A stretch of 64,000 nt of DNA from Bacteroidota bacterium (GCA_023395395.1 JAEWZH010000020.1:20773-84772); one strand, 5' to 3'; counted from the stretch's first letter, positions 7,587 through 17,394 are shown. Notes: generated from the sequence alone by a model not told the origin. Numbers and translations: made by a program.

Positions 7587-10500
7587 TTAATTGTCGATAA
7601 AATCGCTCCATGGGGTGATGGATATCTTCTCTTCCGGAATGTGGCAGAAAGCATGGATATAGGCACTCGCTAAGCGGGCATTGGTGAGTAGAGGAATATT
7701 GAGGTCTACGGCAGCCCGACGTAGCTTGTAGCCATTGGTGAGTTCTCCAGGGGTGAGATTTTTATTGATATTCACTACTAAATCCACCTCTTTCTTGTGC
7801 AGAAGGTCGAGTGCCTGTGGTTGTCCCTCCTCGCTTGGCCAGTAGCAAATAGAGCTCTCGATTCCGTTTTCGGCTAAGAATCTGTGGGTCCCCTCAGTAG
7901 CGTAGATGGTGTAACCTTTCTCACAAAGAAGCTTGGCACTATCAAGGAGTGCCACCTTTTGCTTCAATCCGCCATTGCTCATCAGTACTGCTTTCTTAGG
8001 AATTCTATGCCCAACAGACAGCATGGCTTGGAGTATTGCTTCATCCGAAGAGCGAGCAATACAACCCACTTCTCCGGTGGAGGTCATGTCTACACCAAGT
8101 ACGGGGTCGGCTTTTTGGAGTCGAGAGAAGGAGAATTGGGATGCTTTGATACCTACATGGTCGAGGTCGAAAGCATTCTTTTGAGGTGCTTCGTACGCCT
8201 TCCCCAGCATAATCTTGGTGGCGAGGTCAATCATATTGTAATTGGAGATCTTGCTCACGAATGGAAAACTACGAGAAGCGCGGAGATTACACTCAATCAC
8301 CTTGATCTCATTTTCTCTGGCGAGGAATTGGATGTTGAATGGACCTGAGATGTGTAGCTCCTTAGCGATGGCACGAGAGATACGCTTGATACGACGAATG
8401 GTCTCGATGTAGAGCTTCTGAGCTGGGAATTGGATGGTAGCATCTCCTGAATGGACACCTGCATATTCGATGTGTTCGCTGATAGCATAAGCCACCAGTT
8501 CGCCCTTGTCTGCGACAGCATCGATTTCTATCTCCTTAGCGTTCTGTAAGAAACTAGAGACTACCACTGGGTGTTTTTTCGATACATTTGCTGCAAGCTT
8601 TAGGAAACGCTCCAGCTCCTCACTATTGGAGCAGACATTCATAGCTGCTCCGCTTAGTACATAGGATGGTCGTACCAATACAGGATAGCCGACCTCTTGG
8701 ACGAAATCTTCTACATCCTCTAGAGTCGTGAGCTCTTTCCATGCCGGTTGGTCAATCCCGAGACGGTCTAGCATGGCAGAGAACTTGTGGCGATCCTCTG
8801 CATTGTCGATATACCTAGCCTGAGTGCCGAGGATTGGAGCCTTGATAGCATCGAGCTTCATAGCGAGGTTATTGGGTATTTGCCCGCCAGTAGAGAGGAT
8901 GGTACCCATAGGTCGCTCGAGGTCGAGGATGTCTTGCACACGTTCAAAGGAGAGCTCGTCGAAGTAAAGCCTGTCAGATAGATCGTAGTCGGTACTTACG
9001 GTTTCAGGATTGTAATTAATCATGATAGAGCGTAGACCCTCCTCTCGGATGGTATTCAGGGCTGATACACCACACCAGTCAAACTCTACCGAGCTACCGA
9101 TACGGTAGGCACCCGATCCAAGGACGACTACACTTTGGGAATTGTCAGTAAAAGCTACATCATGCTGATGTCCATCGTAGGTAACGTAGAGATAATTGGT
9201 GTGCGCAGGGTACTCTCCTGCTAAGGTATCAATCTGGCGGACTACCGGGGTCACGCCAAGAGACTTACGATGGTCGCGCACTTTGGCTTGGAAAGCTTCG
9301 ATGTCTGACACCTCGGTGCCATATAGGGCACGAGCAATCTGGAAGTCGGAAAACCCTTGCACCTTCGCTCTTCGTAGCAGAGGAGTAGGTACCTGGCTGA
9401 CTTCCTCTAGTGCTTCCAATTCCTCGGCTGTATCCATGATATTACGAAGCTTATGGAGAAAGAAGAGATCAATCTTGGTGAGATCGTGGATTTGCTCTAC
9501 GGTATATCCGAGTCGGAAGGCTTTACTGATGACAAAGATACGGGTATCAGTTGGCTGGCTGAGTGCCTTAGGGACGTCAGGGATAACGAGTTCTTTATTC
9601 TCCACAAATCCATGCATGCCTTGACCAATCATACGAAGCCCTTTTTGGATTACCTCCTCAATGGTTCGTCCGATAGACATAATCTCCCCGACTGACTTCA
9701 TGCTACTGCCAATCTCCCGAGATACACCGTGAAACTTACTGAGATCCCAGCGAGGAATCTTGCAGACAACGTAGTCGAGCGCTGGTTCAAAAAATGCAGA
9801 GGTGGTCTCGGTGACTGCATTTTTGAGTTCAAACAGACCATAGCCCATACCAATCTTGGCAGCGACAAAAGCAAGCGGATAGCCAGTGGCTTTAGAGGCA
9901 AGAGCTGAAGAACGGCTGAGACGAGCATTGACCTCAATAACTCTATAGTCCTCGCTATAAGGATCTAGTGCGTACTGTACGTTGCACTCACCTACTATGC
10001 CGATGTGGCGGACAATCTTAATAGCAATGGAACGGAGCTTTTGGTGCTCTGAATTGGTTAATGTTTGTGATGGAGCTAATACGATACTCTCGCCGGTATG
10101 GATGCCGAGAGGATCAAAGTTCTCCATATTACATACGGTGATGCAATTGTCGTACCTATCTCTAACGACTTCGTACTCAATCTCTTTCCATCCTCTTAGA
10201 CTCTTCTCTACGAGTACCTGAGGAGAGAAAGCAAAGGCTTTTTCACACAGAGCATTTAGCTCTTCTTCATTGTCACAGAAACCGCTCCCTAGGCCTCCCA
10301 GAGCGTAGGCTGCTCGTACGATAATTGGATAACCTAGCTTCTTGGCAGCGCAGCGCGCCTCTTCGATGGTCTCTACTGCTTCGCTTTGGATAGTCTTGAC
10401 CTCTATCTGATTGAGCTTCTCTACAAAAAGCTCGCGATCCTCCGTATCCATAATGGCTTGGACAGGTGTACCTAGAACTTCTACGCCATACTTCTGGAGA

Positions 10501-11957
10501 ATCCCCTTTTGGTACAGTGCTACACCACAATTGAGAGCGGTTTGCCCCCCAAAGGCGAGTAGGATACCATCAGGACGCTCCTTTTCAATGACTTTCTCGA
10601 GGAAGTAAGGAGTGACTGGGAGAAAATAAACTACGTCGGCGACTCCCTTGGAGGTCTGTACCGTAGCAATATTGGGATTAACGAGCACAGTGTGGATGCC
10701 TTCCTCTCGAAGCGCCTTGAGTGCTTGTGAGCCCGAGTAGTCAAACTCCCCTGCCTCACCAATCTTGAGCGCACCAGAGCCTAGGACTAATACCTTGTTG
10801 TACTTCTTGCGGCTATTGGTAGGTTGATCGGTGTGGATCTGAACGGGTACTCCCTCCTTAATCAGGCGAGCGAAGTCGTCAAAAATAAACTCTGTGTCGA
10901 GTGGTCCACCGTTGGCTTCGGGGTGAAACTGAGTGGAAAAATACCTGCCACTCTCATGAATGAGTCCTTCGTTGGAACCATCATTGAGGTTGCGAAAGTA
11001 GGGGAACCACCCTTTGGGGAGATGAGAATCGTCTACGGCAAAGCCGTGATTTTGACTCGTGATGTAGCAGTTGTTCGTGCCAATCATCTGCACTGGTTGA
11101 TTGGTGGCACGGTGCCCAAAAGGCATTTTCTTTACCTTGGCACCAATGGCGAGGGCGATAATCTGATTCCCCATACAGATACCTGCCACGGGCTTCTTTC
11201 CCTCTTCGATCACTTTGCGTACGTTAGTTATGAGAGGGGTGCAGAGATTGGGATTACCAGGTCCGTTGCTGATGAATAACCCATCATACGCTATGGAGGT
11301 GAAATCGTAGTCCCAAGGCACGAGTGTAACATCAATACCACGATCAAGGAGTAGTCGGATGATATTTTCTTTGACACCACAATCTACGAGCACTGCGTGC
11401 TTGTTTCCATTACTTTTGAAATGCTTGACCTCTTTGGTGGATACTTGGGCTACGAGATTGACTTCGTCAGTACTGACGAAGTCGATATCTTCATCTCCCT
11501 CAATGAGCACTTTCCCTAGGAGTGGCCCTTCATTGCGCAGTTTTTTGGTCAGCTCACGAGTATCGATACCTAGGAGACCCACTACTCCGTGGCGTCTTAG
11601 AGTCTCTTCTAGGCTTTCAACAGCATTCCAATGGCTATACTTATCGGTGTAGTCGTGCATGATAAGTGCCACGGGGTGGATGGTGTCACTTTCCCAAAAC
11701 TTTGTGAGCCCTGTGGCAGGATCTTTTTCCTCGGATGGGAAACCATAATTTCCGACAATGGGGTAGGTCTCGACGAGTATCTGCCCTGCGTAAGAGGGGT
11801 CTGTAAGGCTTTCGGTGTAGCCCGTCATCGCAGTATTAAATACTACCTCTCCGCTCACCTGTACATTTGCACCAATTATCTCTCCTGTGTAGCGTGTACC
11901 ATCGTTCAGGACGAGTATGCCCTTCTTTTTCATAGTGTCTGTGTCTGTATAAGTCAT
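7587..11957 (-). CDS. carAB: Carbamoyl-phosphate synthase, fused small (CarA) and large (CarB) subunits
   Basis: Makes carbamoyl phosphate from glutamine, bicarbonate and two ATP for pyrimidines and arginine. One 1456-residue frame contains both subunits, normally separate in bacteria. Residues 1-370 are CarA: the N-terminal CarA domain, then a class I amidotransferase with Cys261 in GICMGNQ and His345/Glu347 in QFHPEANGG, so glutamine hydrolysis should be intact. After a linker (about 370-385), residues 386-1456 are CarB, with two homologous ATP-grasp halves beginning LGSGALKIGEAGEFDYSG and LGSGAYRIGSSVEFDWCG, and a C-terminal MGS-like regulatory domain from about 1325. Length equals CarA plus CarB, with no sign of a frame error. 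The start at 11957 overlaps the purF stop as ATGA. The layout resembles the CPS II part of eukaryotic CAD. Confidence 0.93.
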   Translation of the reverse strand: MTYTDTDTMKKKGILVLNDGTRYTGEIIGANVQVSGEVVFNTAMTGYTESLTDPSYAGQILVETYPIVGNYGFPSEEKDPATGLTKFWESDTIHPVALIMHDYTDKYSHWNAVESLEETLRRHGVVGLLGIDTRELTKKLRNEGPLLGKVLIEGDEDIDFVSTDEVNLVAQVSTKEVKHFKSNGNKHAVLVDCGVKENIIRLLLDRGIDVTLVPWDYDFTSIAYDGLFISNGPGNPNLCTPLITNVRKVIEEGKKPVAGICMGNQIIALAIGAKVKKMPFGHRATNQPVQMIGTNNCYITSQNHGFAVDDSHLPKGWFPYFRNLNDGSNEGLIHESGRYFSTQFHPEANGGPLDTEFIFDDFARLIKEGVPVQIHTDQPTNSRKKYNKVLVLGSGALKIGEAGEFDYSGSQALKALREEGIHTVLVNPNIATVQTSKGVADVVYFLPVTPYFLEKVIEKERPDGILLAFGGQTALNCGVALYQKGILQKYGVEVLGTPVQAIMDTEDRELFVEKLNQIEVKTIQSEAVETIEEARCAAKKLGYPIIVRAAYALGGLGSGFCDNEEELNALCEKAFAFSPQVLVEKSLRGWKEIEYEVVRDRYDNCITVCNMENFDPLGIHTGESIVLAPSQTLTNSEHQKLRSIAIKIVRHIGIVGECNVQYALDPYSEDYRVIEVNARLSRSSALASKATGYPLAFVAAKIGMGYGLFELKNAVTETTSAFFEPALDYVVCKIPRWDLSKFHGVSREIGSSMKSVGEIMSIGRTIEEVIQKGLRMIGQGMHGFVENKELVIPDVPKALSQPTDTRIFVISKAFRLGYTVEQIHDLTKIDLFFLHKLRNIMDTAEELEALEEVSQVPTPLLRRAKVQGFSDFQIARALYGTEVSDIEAFQAKVRDHRKSLGVTPVVRQIDTLAGEYPAHTNYLYVTYDGHQHDVAFTDNSQSVVVLGSGAYRIGSSVEFDWCGVSALNTIREEGLRSIMINYNPETVSTDYDLSDRLYFDELSFERVQDILDLERPMGTILSTGGQIPNNLAMKLDAIKAPILGTQARYIDNAEDRHKFSAMLDRLGIDQPAWKELTTLEDVEDFVQEVGYPVLVRPSYVLSGAAMNVCSNSEELERFLKLAANVSKKHPVVVSSFLQNAKEIEIDAVADKGELVAYAISEHIEYAGVHSGDATIQFPAQKLYIETIRRIKRISRAIAKELHISGPFNIQFLARENEIKVIECNLRASRSFPFVSKISNYNMIDLATKIMLGKAYEAPQKNAFDLDHVGIKASQFSFSRLQKADPVLGVDMTSTGEVGCIARSSDEAILQAMLSVGHRIPKKAVLMSNGGLKQKVALLDSAKLLCEKGYTIYATEGTHRFLAENGIESSICYWPSEEGQPQALDLLHKKEVDLVVNINKNLTPGELTNGYKLRRAAVDLNIPLLTNARLASAYIHAFCHIPEEKISITPWSDFIDN

Positions 11958-13840
11958 TGTTTTCTGAAATCCTGCTCGTAGTACACCTTATAGGCTAGGT
12001 TGGTCTTCTCCATTCCACCTGGGGTAGGGTAATCTCCACTGAAGTACCAGTCGCCTGGGTGGTTGGGGATGGCTGCGTGAAGCCCCTCTAGGCTCTGGAA
12101 TACGAGCTCAACCTCTGCCTTAACTGAAGAGGGCTTGAGACGCTCTACAATCTTATGATTGATCTCCTCAACCGTAAAAGGTCGGTAGATGTCCTTGACG
12201 AAGTTACGTTCCTTAATTATAGGAGTATGGAGGTGCTCCACAATGGCTCTATAGGTGTCATGGATGACATTAGCCATACCACGCTCTAGTAGTAGGTCTA
12301 TCGCGGCAAGGAATGCCACAAACTCCCTCATCTTACTCATATCAATGCCATAGTGGTCTGGATAACGAATCTGAGGAGCTGAAGATACGACTACAATCTT
12401 TTTAGGATTGAGACGATCTAAGATACTGATAATGCTTTCTTTAAGTGTAGTACCACGCACGATACTGTCATCGATTACGACGAGGTTATCTACTCCTTTT
12501 TCTACAGTGTCGTAGGTGACATCGTAGACGTGCTGAGCTAGGTCTTTACGGCTTGCTCCCTCAGATATAAAGGTGCGGAGCTTGATGTCTTTGATGACCA
12601 CTTTCTCGGCTCTTACGCGCTTGTCTAGGAGCTTAAAGACCTCCTCCTTGGTCATGTTGGGATTACTAGTGAGTATTTCAGCACGGTACTTATTGAAGTA
12701 CCGCTCCATCCCTTCTATCATACCGAAATAGCAAACCTCAGCAGTGTTGGGAATAAAGGAGAATACTGAGTGTTCGATGTCGTTGTCAATGGCTTTGAGC
12801 ACGTCAGGAAGTAGTTGCTCTCCCAGTTTTTTGCGCTCCCTGTAAATATCTTTGTCTGAAGCACGTGAGAAGTAAATCCGTTCAAAAGAGCAAGCCTTAT
12901 TGTCTTGCTTTGGCAAAATATTGGTCACCTTAATCTTAGATCCAGTTTTGTCGATGGTGAGTGCATCGCCTCTCTCCAGTTCATGTACCTGTTCTGCAGA
13001 TACGTTGAGTACAGTCTGGATCACTGCCCGTTCTGAAGCACAGACGATGATCTCATCGTCGTAGTAATAAAATGCTGGTCTAATCCCCCATGGATCGCGT
13101 AGCATAAACATCTCACCACTACCCGTGAGCCCACACATCGTGTATCCACCATCCCACAGCGGAGCACACTCTTTTAGAGGGATAGTCATATCGATTCTAG
13201 ACTCTATATCGTGGGTGATATCCATGCCTTGCAACCCTTTCTCCTTACTCTCTCTGAACTTGTGCTCAATCTCTCGATCCAGTCTATGTCCAAGTTGCTC
13301 TAGGATGATATGAGTGTCGGAGTTACTCCTTGGATGCTGACCCACAGAGGTGATGGCTTCAAATATCGTATCTACGGAAGTAAGGGTAAAGTTCCCACAA
13401 AGGGCGAGACTTTTGGCTCTCCAATTATTGCGTCTTAGCATCGGATGCACATACTGTATCTCTTGTTTGCCTTGAGTGGCGTAGCGCAGATGCCCCATAT
13501 AGCACTCTGCAGCATAGGGGATATGAGCCTGAGCGAAATTGGGGTCTGTTTGTTTGTCAGGCTCAAAGGATTGTATTTTTTTCTCTACCGTGCCGAATAT
13601 CTCCGTGATAGCTGTATTCCCTAAGGCACGCTCACGATACATATATTCTTCACCGGTAGGCGCTGTAAGTTTGACACAAGAGATTCCAGCACCATCTTGA
13701 CCTCTATTGTGTTGCTTTTCCATCAGCAAGTACATCTTATTGAGTCCGTAACGCCAAGTGCCATACTTCTCTTGGTAGTAGGTTAAAGGCTTGCGTAGCC
13801 GTACCATTGCTACACCACACTCATGCTTCAGTTCTTCCAT
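11954..13840 (-). CDS. purF: Amidophosphoribosyltransferase, long Bacteroidetes form (PurF family)
   Basis: PurF-family enzyme expected to form phosphoribosylamine from PRPP and glutamine, the first step of purine synthesis. An N-terminal class II amidotransferase domain begins at Cys8 (HECGVAM). The seven preceding residues end in His-Glu and resemble the short propeptide removed in B. subtilis-type PurF, which would make Cys8 the N-terminal nucleophile. The phosphoribosyltransferase domain carries the PRPP loop VVIDDSIVRGTT at about residues 453-464. At 628 residues it is over 100 longer than E. coli PurF (505), with extra sequence between the domains and at the C-terminus. It overlaps carAB by 4 bp, so entry into purine and pyrimidine synthesis is translationally coupled. 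Whether this or a shorter paralogue elsewhere is the main PurF cannot be seen here. Confidence 0.85.
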   Translation of the reverse strand: MEELKHECGVAMVRLRKPLTYYQEKYGTWRYGLNKMYLLMEKQHNRGQDGAGISCVKLTAPTGEEYMYRERALGNTAITEIFGTVEKKIQSFEPDKQTDPNFAQAHIPYAAECYMGHLRYATQGKQEIQYVHPMLRRNNWRAKSLALCGNFTLTSVDTIFEAITSVGQHPRSNSDTHIILEQLGHRLDREIEHKFRESKEKGLQGMDITHDIESRIDMTIPLKECAPLWDGGYTMCGLTGSGEMFMLRDPWGIRPAFYYYDDEIIVCASERAVIQTVLNVSAEQVHELERGDALTIDKTGSKIKVTNILPKQDNKACSFERIYFSRASDKDIYRERKKLGEQLLPDVLKAIDNDIEHSVFSFIPNTAEVCYFGMIEGMERYFNKYRAEILTSNPNMTKEEVFKLLDKRVRAEKVVIKDIKLRTFISEGASRKDLAQHVYDVTYDTVEKGVDNLVVIDDSIVRGTTLKESIISILDRLNPKKIVVVSSAPQIRYPDHYGIDMSKMREFVAFLAAIDLLLERGMANVIHDTYRAIVEHLHTPIIKERNFVKDIYRPFTVEEINHKIVERLKPSSVKAEVELVFQSLEGLHAAIPNHPGDWYFSGDYPTPGGMEKTNLAYKVYYEQDFRKQ

Positions 13841-13866
13841 TTCGATCCTCTTTTATGCTCTATGAA

Positions 13867-13897
13867 GAAGCCAGTGCACACACGTGACACTGGCTTC
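13867..13897 (-). terminator. Hairpin between DUF5606 gene and purF
   Basis: A 10-bp stem (GAAGCCAGTG with its complement) and an 11-nt loop lie 13 bp past the DUF5606 stop on the minus strand. No clean T-run follows, so it may only weaken read-through into purF-carAB. Confidence 0.5.
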
Positions 13898-13909
13898 ACC
13901 TTATATCAT

Positions 13910-14338
13910 TTATTCTTCGGTAGCAACCTGCTGATCATCTTGGACAACAAAGGTCTCCATGCCAGCTTTTCGGAGGATATTATACCACTTCAATAGCTTC
14001 TTGATGTCACTATCGTGCACACGCTCCTTATCATAGATAGGGAGTACTTCTCCTATCCAGCTACGTAGCTTAGTTTTATCAGCTATGATTGTTCCTTCAT
14101 CGGCAACCTCCTCTGGATACTTCGCCTTGATTTCTTCAAATACCTCAGCAAGTGGTTTGTCTCCCTCCTCAGTATAGATTGAGATATCTGCTAGTGATAC
14201 GATATTATCCCGTGCAAAAATCGGTTGTTTGCGACCACTCTCCAAATCCTCTGCGGTAAAGGGTGCACGAGTGCGATTGATTAACTTAAATAACCCTGGT
14301 TTACCAGAGATTGAGATTACATCAGTTAGCTTCATCAT
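13910..14338 (-). CDS. DUF5606 family protein
   Basis: Small soluble protein of 142 residues whose N-terminal segment, SISGKPGLFKLI, is the hallmark of the Bacteroidetes family DUF5606. Its function is unknown. The N-terminal half looks like a small beta barrel; the C-terminal half is helical and ends in a low-complexity acidic/Gln tail. It follows coaE after 6 bp in the nusB-yajC-ybbR-coaE run, an order I recall from other Bacteroidetes genomes, which suggests co-expression with a housekeeping set. Either of the first two Met codons could be the start. Confidence 0.8.
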   Translation of the reverse strand: MMKLTDVISISGKPGLFKLINRTRAPFTAEDLESGRKQPIFARDNIVSLADISIYTEEGDKPLAEVFEEIKAKYPEEVADEGTIIADKTKLRSWIGEVLPIYDKERVHDSDIKKLLKWYNILRKAGMETFVVQDDQQVATEE

Positions 14339-14344
14339 TAGTTC

Positions 14345-14932
14345 TTATATATTTGTTATACGCTCCCAAAGGGCTTCGACTGCCCTTGAGATTGAGGTTG
14401 TTCCACTATTATCTATCTTAATGTCTGCTTCCCCCCTCTGTCGCCTTCCCTCCTCGGCTTGCATCTCCTCTATTTTCTGTAGATCGGCTATACTTCTACC
14501 ACTATCCCTCTGTAGCACACGTTGGTGCCTGATTTCATCTGGTGCTTCCACAGAGAGTGTGACATCACATAAGCTATTAAAGCCCGATGTAAAAAGAATA
14601 GCACTCTCAATACATACCCATGGACTGCTCTGTTTATCACGCCATTCCTCAAAATGCTTTGCTACTGTTCTATGGACAATCTCTTCTAGGATTGTTTTTT
14701 TTTGAGGATCTGAAAGCACTTCTCTCAGTTTTATCTTGTCTAATTGACCACTTTTTACAGGTGAAAATCCCAATAGATTCTCTATCTCACGGACTACTGC
14801 TTGGTCGAAATAAGCCTTTTTTGCTACGGTATCCGAATCAAAGCAAGGCATGTCATACAGTACCGTAAGTGCTTCTCTTACCACGCTCTTGCCCGAACCA
14901 ATCAGCCCTGATATACCCAATACCCTCGCCAT
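14345..14932 (-). CDS. coaE: Dephospho-CoA kinase
   Basis: Catalyses the last step of coenzyme A synthesis, phosphorylating the 3'-hydroxyl of dephospho-CoA with ATP. The 195-residue chain opens with the P-loop GLIGSGKS at residues 9-16, followed by the family DSDTVAKKAY segment (about 37-46), the ESAILFTSG motif and the RVLQRDSGRS lid. Length fits the family (about 200). Its start overlaps the ybbR stop by a single base, so the two are coupled. Confidence 0.93.
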   Translation of the reverse strand: MARVLGISGLIGSGKSVVREALTVLYDMPCFDSDTVAKKAYFDQAVVREIENLLGFSPVKSGQLDKIKLREVLSDPQKKTILEEIVHRTVAKHFEEWRDKQSSPWVCIESAILFTSGFNSLCDVTLSVEAPDEIRHQRVLQRDSGRSIADLQKIEEMQAEEGRRQRGEADIKIDNSGTTSISRAVEALWERITNI

Positions 14933-15972
14933 TACTGTTGCTCGATTAGATATTCTACTGCATCTGGCTCTAACTGTAGCATCTGCACTTCTTCAGGGAT
15001 ATTGGGAAGATGTACTTTCAACTTCCTAGTCCCTTCGGTCAGTTCGTCAATATCTACATAGGGATGGAGTTGATTGGCAATCTCTGCTATAGAGATCCCC
15101 TTCACTGCTAAGAAGGTTACTTTGATCGCAGATGGGAAGAGCCTAATATTATACCCATCTGGGAGATTGCGAATCTTGATGTCGGAGATTACAAAAGTAT
15201 TGTATCGCAAAGGAGCTACTACTGTTTTGATGGAGACAGAGTCAGGTGTAAGTCTGATGCCAGAAGGTTGTATTAAAGCTACTCTATGGTAACTCACACT
15301 ATCACCCTTGACAATCAATCGATTCGTATCTGTACTGATTAATCCTTGAGCCTGGATGAGACTGTCAATAGAAGTGGCAAGCCCATAAACTGTTACGACT
15401 TCGGGTTTCATTTCTAGCTCTACCAGCATCCTATTGCTCTCCTCCCCAAGATCTATTTGACCTCCGAAAAATACCCCAACTTTTCTTTCTATCAATGGCG
15501 CATAAGAGAAGGAGGCAAAGTCAGGAAAGAGCCTAATCTGAGCATCGGAACCACTATCGAAATAACTATCGAATAGTTCATTGGTATTTCTGATTTGTCT
15601 TAGAAGCTCTTCCTTGCCGATACTGATGTAACCACCATCAGGGGTAAGCAACATGGTATCTACTGCGAGTTTGAGGGCTTGATCTTTTGTAAAAAGCTCT
15701 TCGAGCGAATATGAAAATAGCTCATCACCTCTAGCTGTGATTGCAATTTCAATTGACGTAGGAATGCCGCTCTGACTATCAATGGCAAACTTAAGTGGTA
15801 GTGTAGGTGGCTCCACCTCTATCCTCACCTTTTTGGTGTAGGTGGCGTCCATTGCCTGGATTAACCAAAGTATTGAAGCAAGTAGGATACAAAGAAGCAG
15901 AATCAACCATCTCCTACTTTTAGAAAAATAGGAGACAGGTTTCCATGCTTGAATTCTATCCCAAAAGCCCAT
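14932..15972 (-). CDS. YbbR-like domain protein, single-pass membrane anchored
   Basis: 346-residue protein with one N-terminal membrane segment (about residues 22-42) and an outward-facing region that looks like tandem YbbR domains, each about 80-90 residues of beta-rich sequence. In Firmicutes the YbbR protein (CdaR) regulates the diadenylate cyclase CdaA; no cyclase gene is in this window, so the partner is unknown. It sits between yajC (84-bp gap) and coaE (1-bp overlap), the usual Bacteroidetes position. Confidence 0.78.
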   Translation of the reverse strand: MGFWDRIQAWKPVSYFSKSRRWLILLLCILLASILWLIQAMDATYTKKVRIEVEPPTLPLKFAIDSQSGIPTSIEIAITARGDELFSYSLEELFTKDQALKLAVDTMLLTPDGGYISIGKEELLRQIRNTNELFDSYFDSGSDAQIRLFPDFASFSYAPLIERKVGVFFGGQIDLGEESNRMLVELEMKPEVVTVYGLATSIDSLIQAQGLISTDTNRLIVKGDSVSYHRVALIQPSGIRLTPDSVSIKTVVAPLRYNTFVISDIKIRNLPDGYNIRLFPSAIKVTFLAVKGISIAEIANQLHPYVDIDELTEGTRKLKVHLPNIPEEVQMLQLEPDAVEYLIEQQ

Positions 15973-16056
15973 GCTTTACGCTAACGGACGACGTGTGCGG
16001 AAGCTTTTCCGAATGACAACCAATTGCTCGATATCACGCGGTGAACTGCCCCAAGT

Positions 16057-16368
16057 TTACTTCTTACTTTCAGTGAGTGCGTATACCTGATTGAAGTCTA
16101 CCTTCATCTTTACGCCTTCCCACACTTCTATGGTCACTTGATTGTTTTCCGTATTTATCTCACGAATTGTCCCATAAATACCACCAGAAGTCATAATCTT
16201 ATCCCCAGGCTTCATCGCTTTGCGAGCTTCTTGTAGCTTCTTCTGTTGTTTGCTTTGAGGTCGAATGATAAAGAAATAGAAGATGGCAACCATTGCCACG
16301 ATCATAAGGATGCTACTCATTCCGCTGCCCATAGCACCTCCCGCTTGTAATAATGTCATAAGTGTCAA
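16057..16368 (-). CDS. yajC: Preprotein translocase accessory subunit YajC
   Basis: Small inner-membrane partner of SecDF in protein export. The 103-residue chain has one membrane segment (about residues 18-36) ending in the hallmark FFIIRPQSKQQK, followed by a basic cytosolic domain with KPGDKIMTSGGIYGTI, typical of YajC. It lies between nusB (29-bp gap) and ybbR, all on the minus strand. Confidence 0.93.
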   Translation of the reverse strand: MTLMTLLQAGGAMGSGMSSILMIVAMVAIFYFFIIRPQSKQQKKLQEARKAMKPGDKIMTSGGIYGTIREINTENNQVTIEVWEGVKMKVDFNQVYALTESKK

Positions 16369-16397
16369 AAATATTTTATTTAATTGTTATACTCGTC

Positions 16398-17318
16398 TTA
16401 TTCTCCTAATATTTTCCCTTTCTTTTTAAGCTCTGTAAATAGCTCGTGAAGAATCCCATTAATAAAGGTGTGGCTAATCTCAGAACTATAGTAGTGTGCC
16501 ATATTGAGGTACTCGTTGATGGTTACCTTAGTGGCAATCTGAGGGAAGTGAATAGCTTCGGTTACTGCTAGTTGCATAATAATGAAGTCTATTTCGCTCA
16601 CACGCTCCTTGTCCCAATTCTTAAAGTACTTACTTATCAGCTCCCTATACTCATCGCCGTGGACAATTGCTTGCTCCAGTAAGATAGGCCCAAAATCCTC
16701 ATCATCCTCGGAGGCGTACTGTGGTTTGAGGTGCTCGCTATACGACTTGTCATCGCTGAGGCTGTTGTAAGCCTTAGTTACGAAAGTGAAGACTATACCA
16801 ATATCGTCATTCCTAAAAGTGTTAGAGTCCTCAAGCAGCTCAGCAAATAACTCATTTTGGAGGATTTCCTCACCATAAAACTTGCGCCAAGCTTTTCTTA
16901 CTTCGGGAAGGCTTTCCCAATCAATCGACAACCACTCCTCGCGTTGCCCAACGAGTTTGTTTAATAGCGTATTGACAAAGGTGAGCACTCCATGGCTATT
17001 CACCTTTGCTCCTTCTCGATCTACCAAGTAATTATCGTCGCTACCGATGATGCGAGTAATAGGATTGTCGATAATATGTTTTAGTAATTGGATAATTTGT
17101 TCATCCTTAGTGAACTTCTCCTCTTCTTTTAGAATACGTAATTCGGCGGCCTCTTTAAGATCATAAGGGAGACCAGTCAGATAGATATAGAGTTGGTATG
17201 ACTGATCGAGCGCATACCTAAGCAGACCAATAGCTCCAGGAACCCCCATACCCTTTACTTGATAGTAATTGTATAGGATTTGCAACACCTTAATCCTTAT
17301 CAGCAATCTGTTTATCAT
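16398..17318 (-). CDS. nusB: Transcription antitermination factor NusB, long form
   Basis: RNA-binding factor for rRNA antitermination. The 306-residue protein is about twice the length of E. coli NusB (139). The canonical helical fold is in the C-terminal half: residues about 200-300 with YFKNWDKERVSEIDFIIMQLAVTEAI and the following VTINEYLNMAHYYSSEISHTFINGILHEL pieces. The N-terminus opens MINRLLIRIKVLQILY, which resembles the first NusB helix, with a long helical insertion between. This arrangement is common in Bacteroidetes. A -7 box lies about 70 bp upstream, making nusB the first gene of the nusB-yajC-ybbR-coaE-DUF5606 run. Confidence 0.85.
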   Translation of the reverse strand: MINRLLIRIKVLQILYNYYQVKGMGVPGAIGLLRYALDQSYQLYIYLTGLPYDLKEAAELRILKEEEKFTKDEQIIQLLKHIIDNPITRIIGSDDNYLVDREGAKVNSHGVLTFVNTLLNKLVGQREEWLSIDWESLPEVRKAWRKFYGEEILQNELFAELLEDSNTFRNDDIGIVFTFVTKAYNSLSDDKSYSEHLKPQYASEDDEDFGPILLEQAIVHGDEYRELISKYFKNWDKERVSEIDFIIMQLAVTEAIHFPQIATKVTINEYLNMAHYYSSEISHTFINGILHELFTELKKKGKILGE

Positions 17319-17386
17319 CCCTATTTGCTCTGCAATGCTTCTATGAATACTCTATCCTTACTTCTACCTCGCCCGTGAATCAGTCA

Positions 17387-17394
17387 CAAAGATA
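17387..17394 (-). promoter_or_regulatory. Predicted -7 box for the nusB operon
   Basis: TATCTTTG on the minus strand matches TAnnTTTG exactly, with no convincing -33 TTG at the right spacing. It lies between ribD (end 17434) and nusB (start 17318). Confidence 0.55.
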
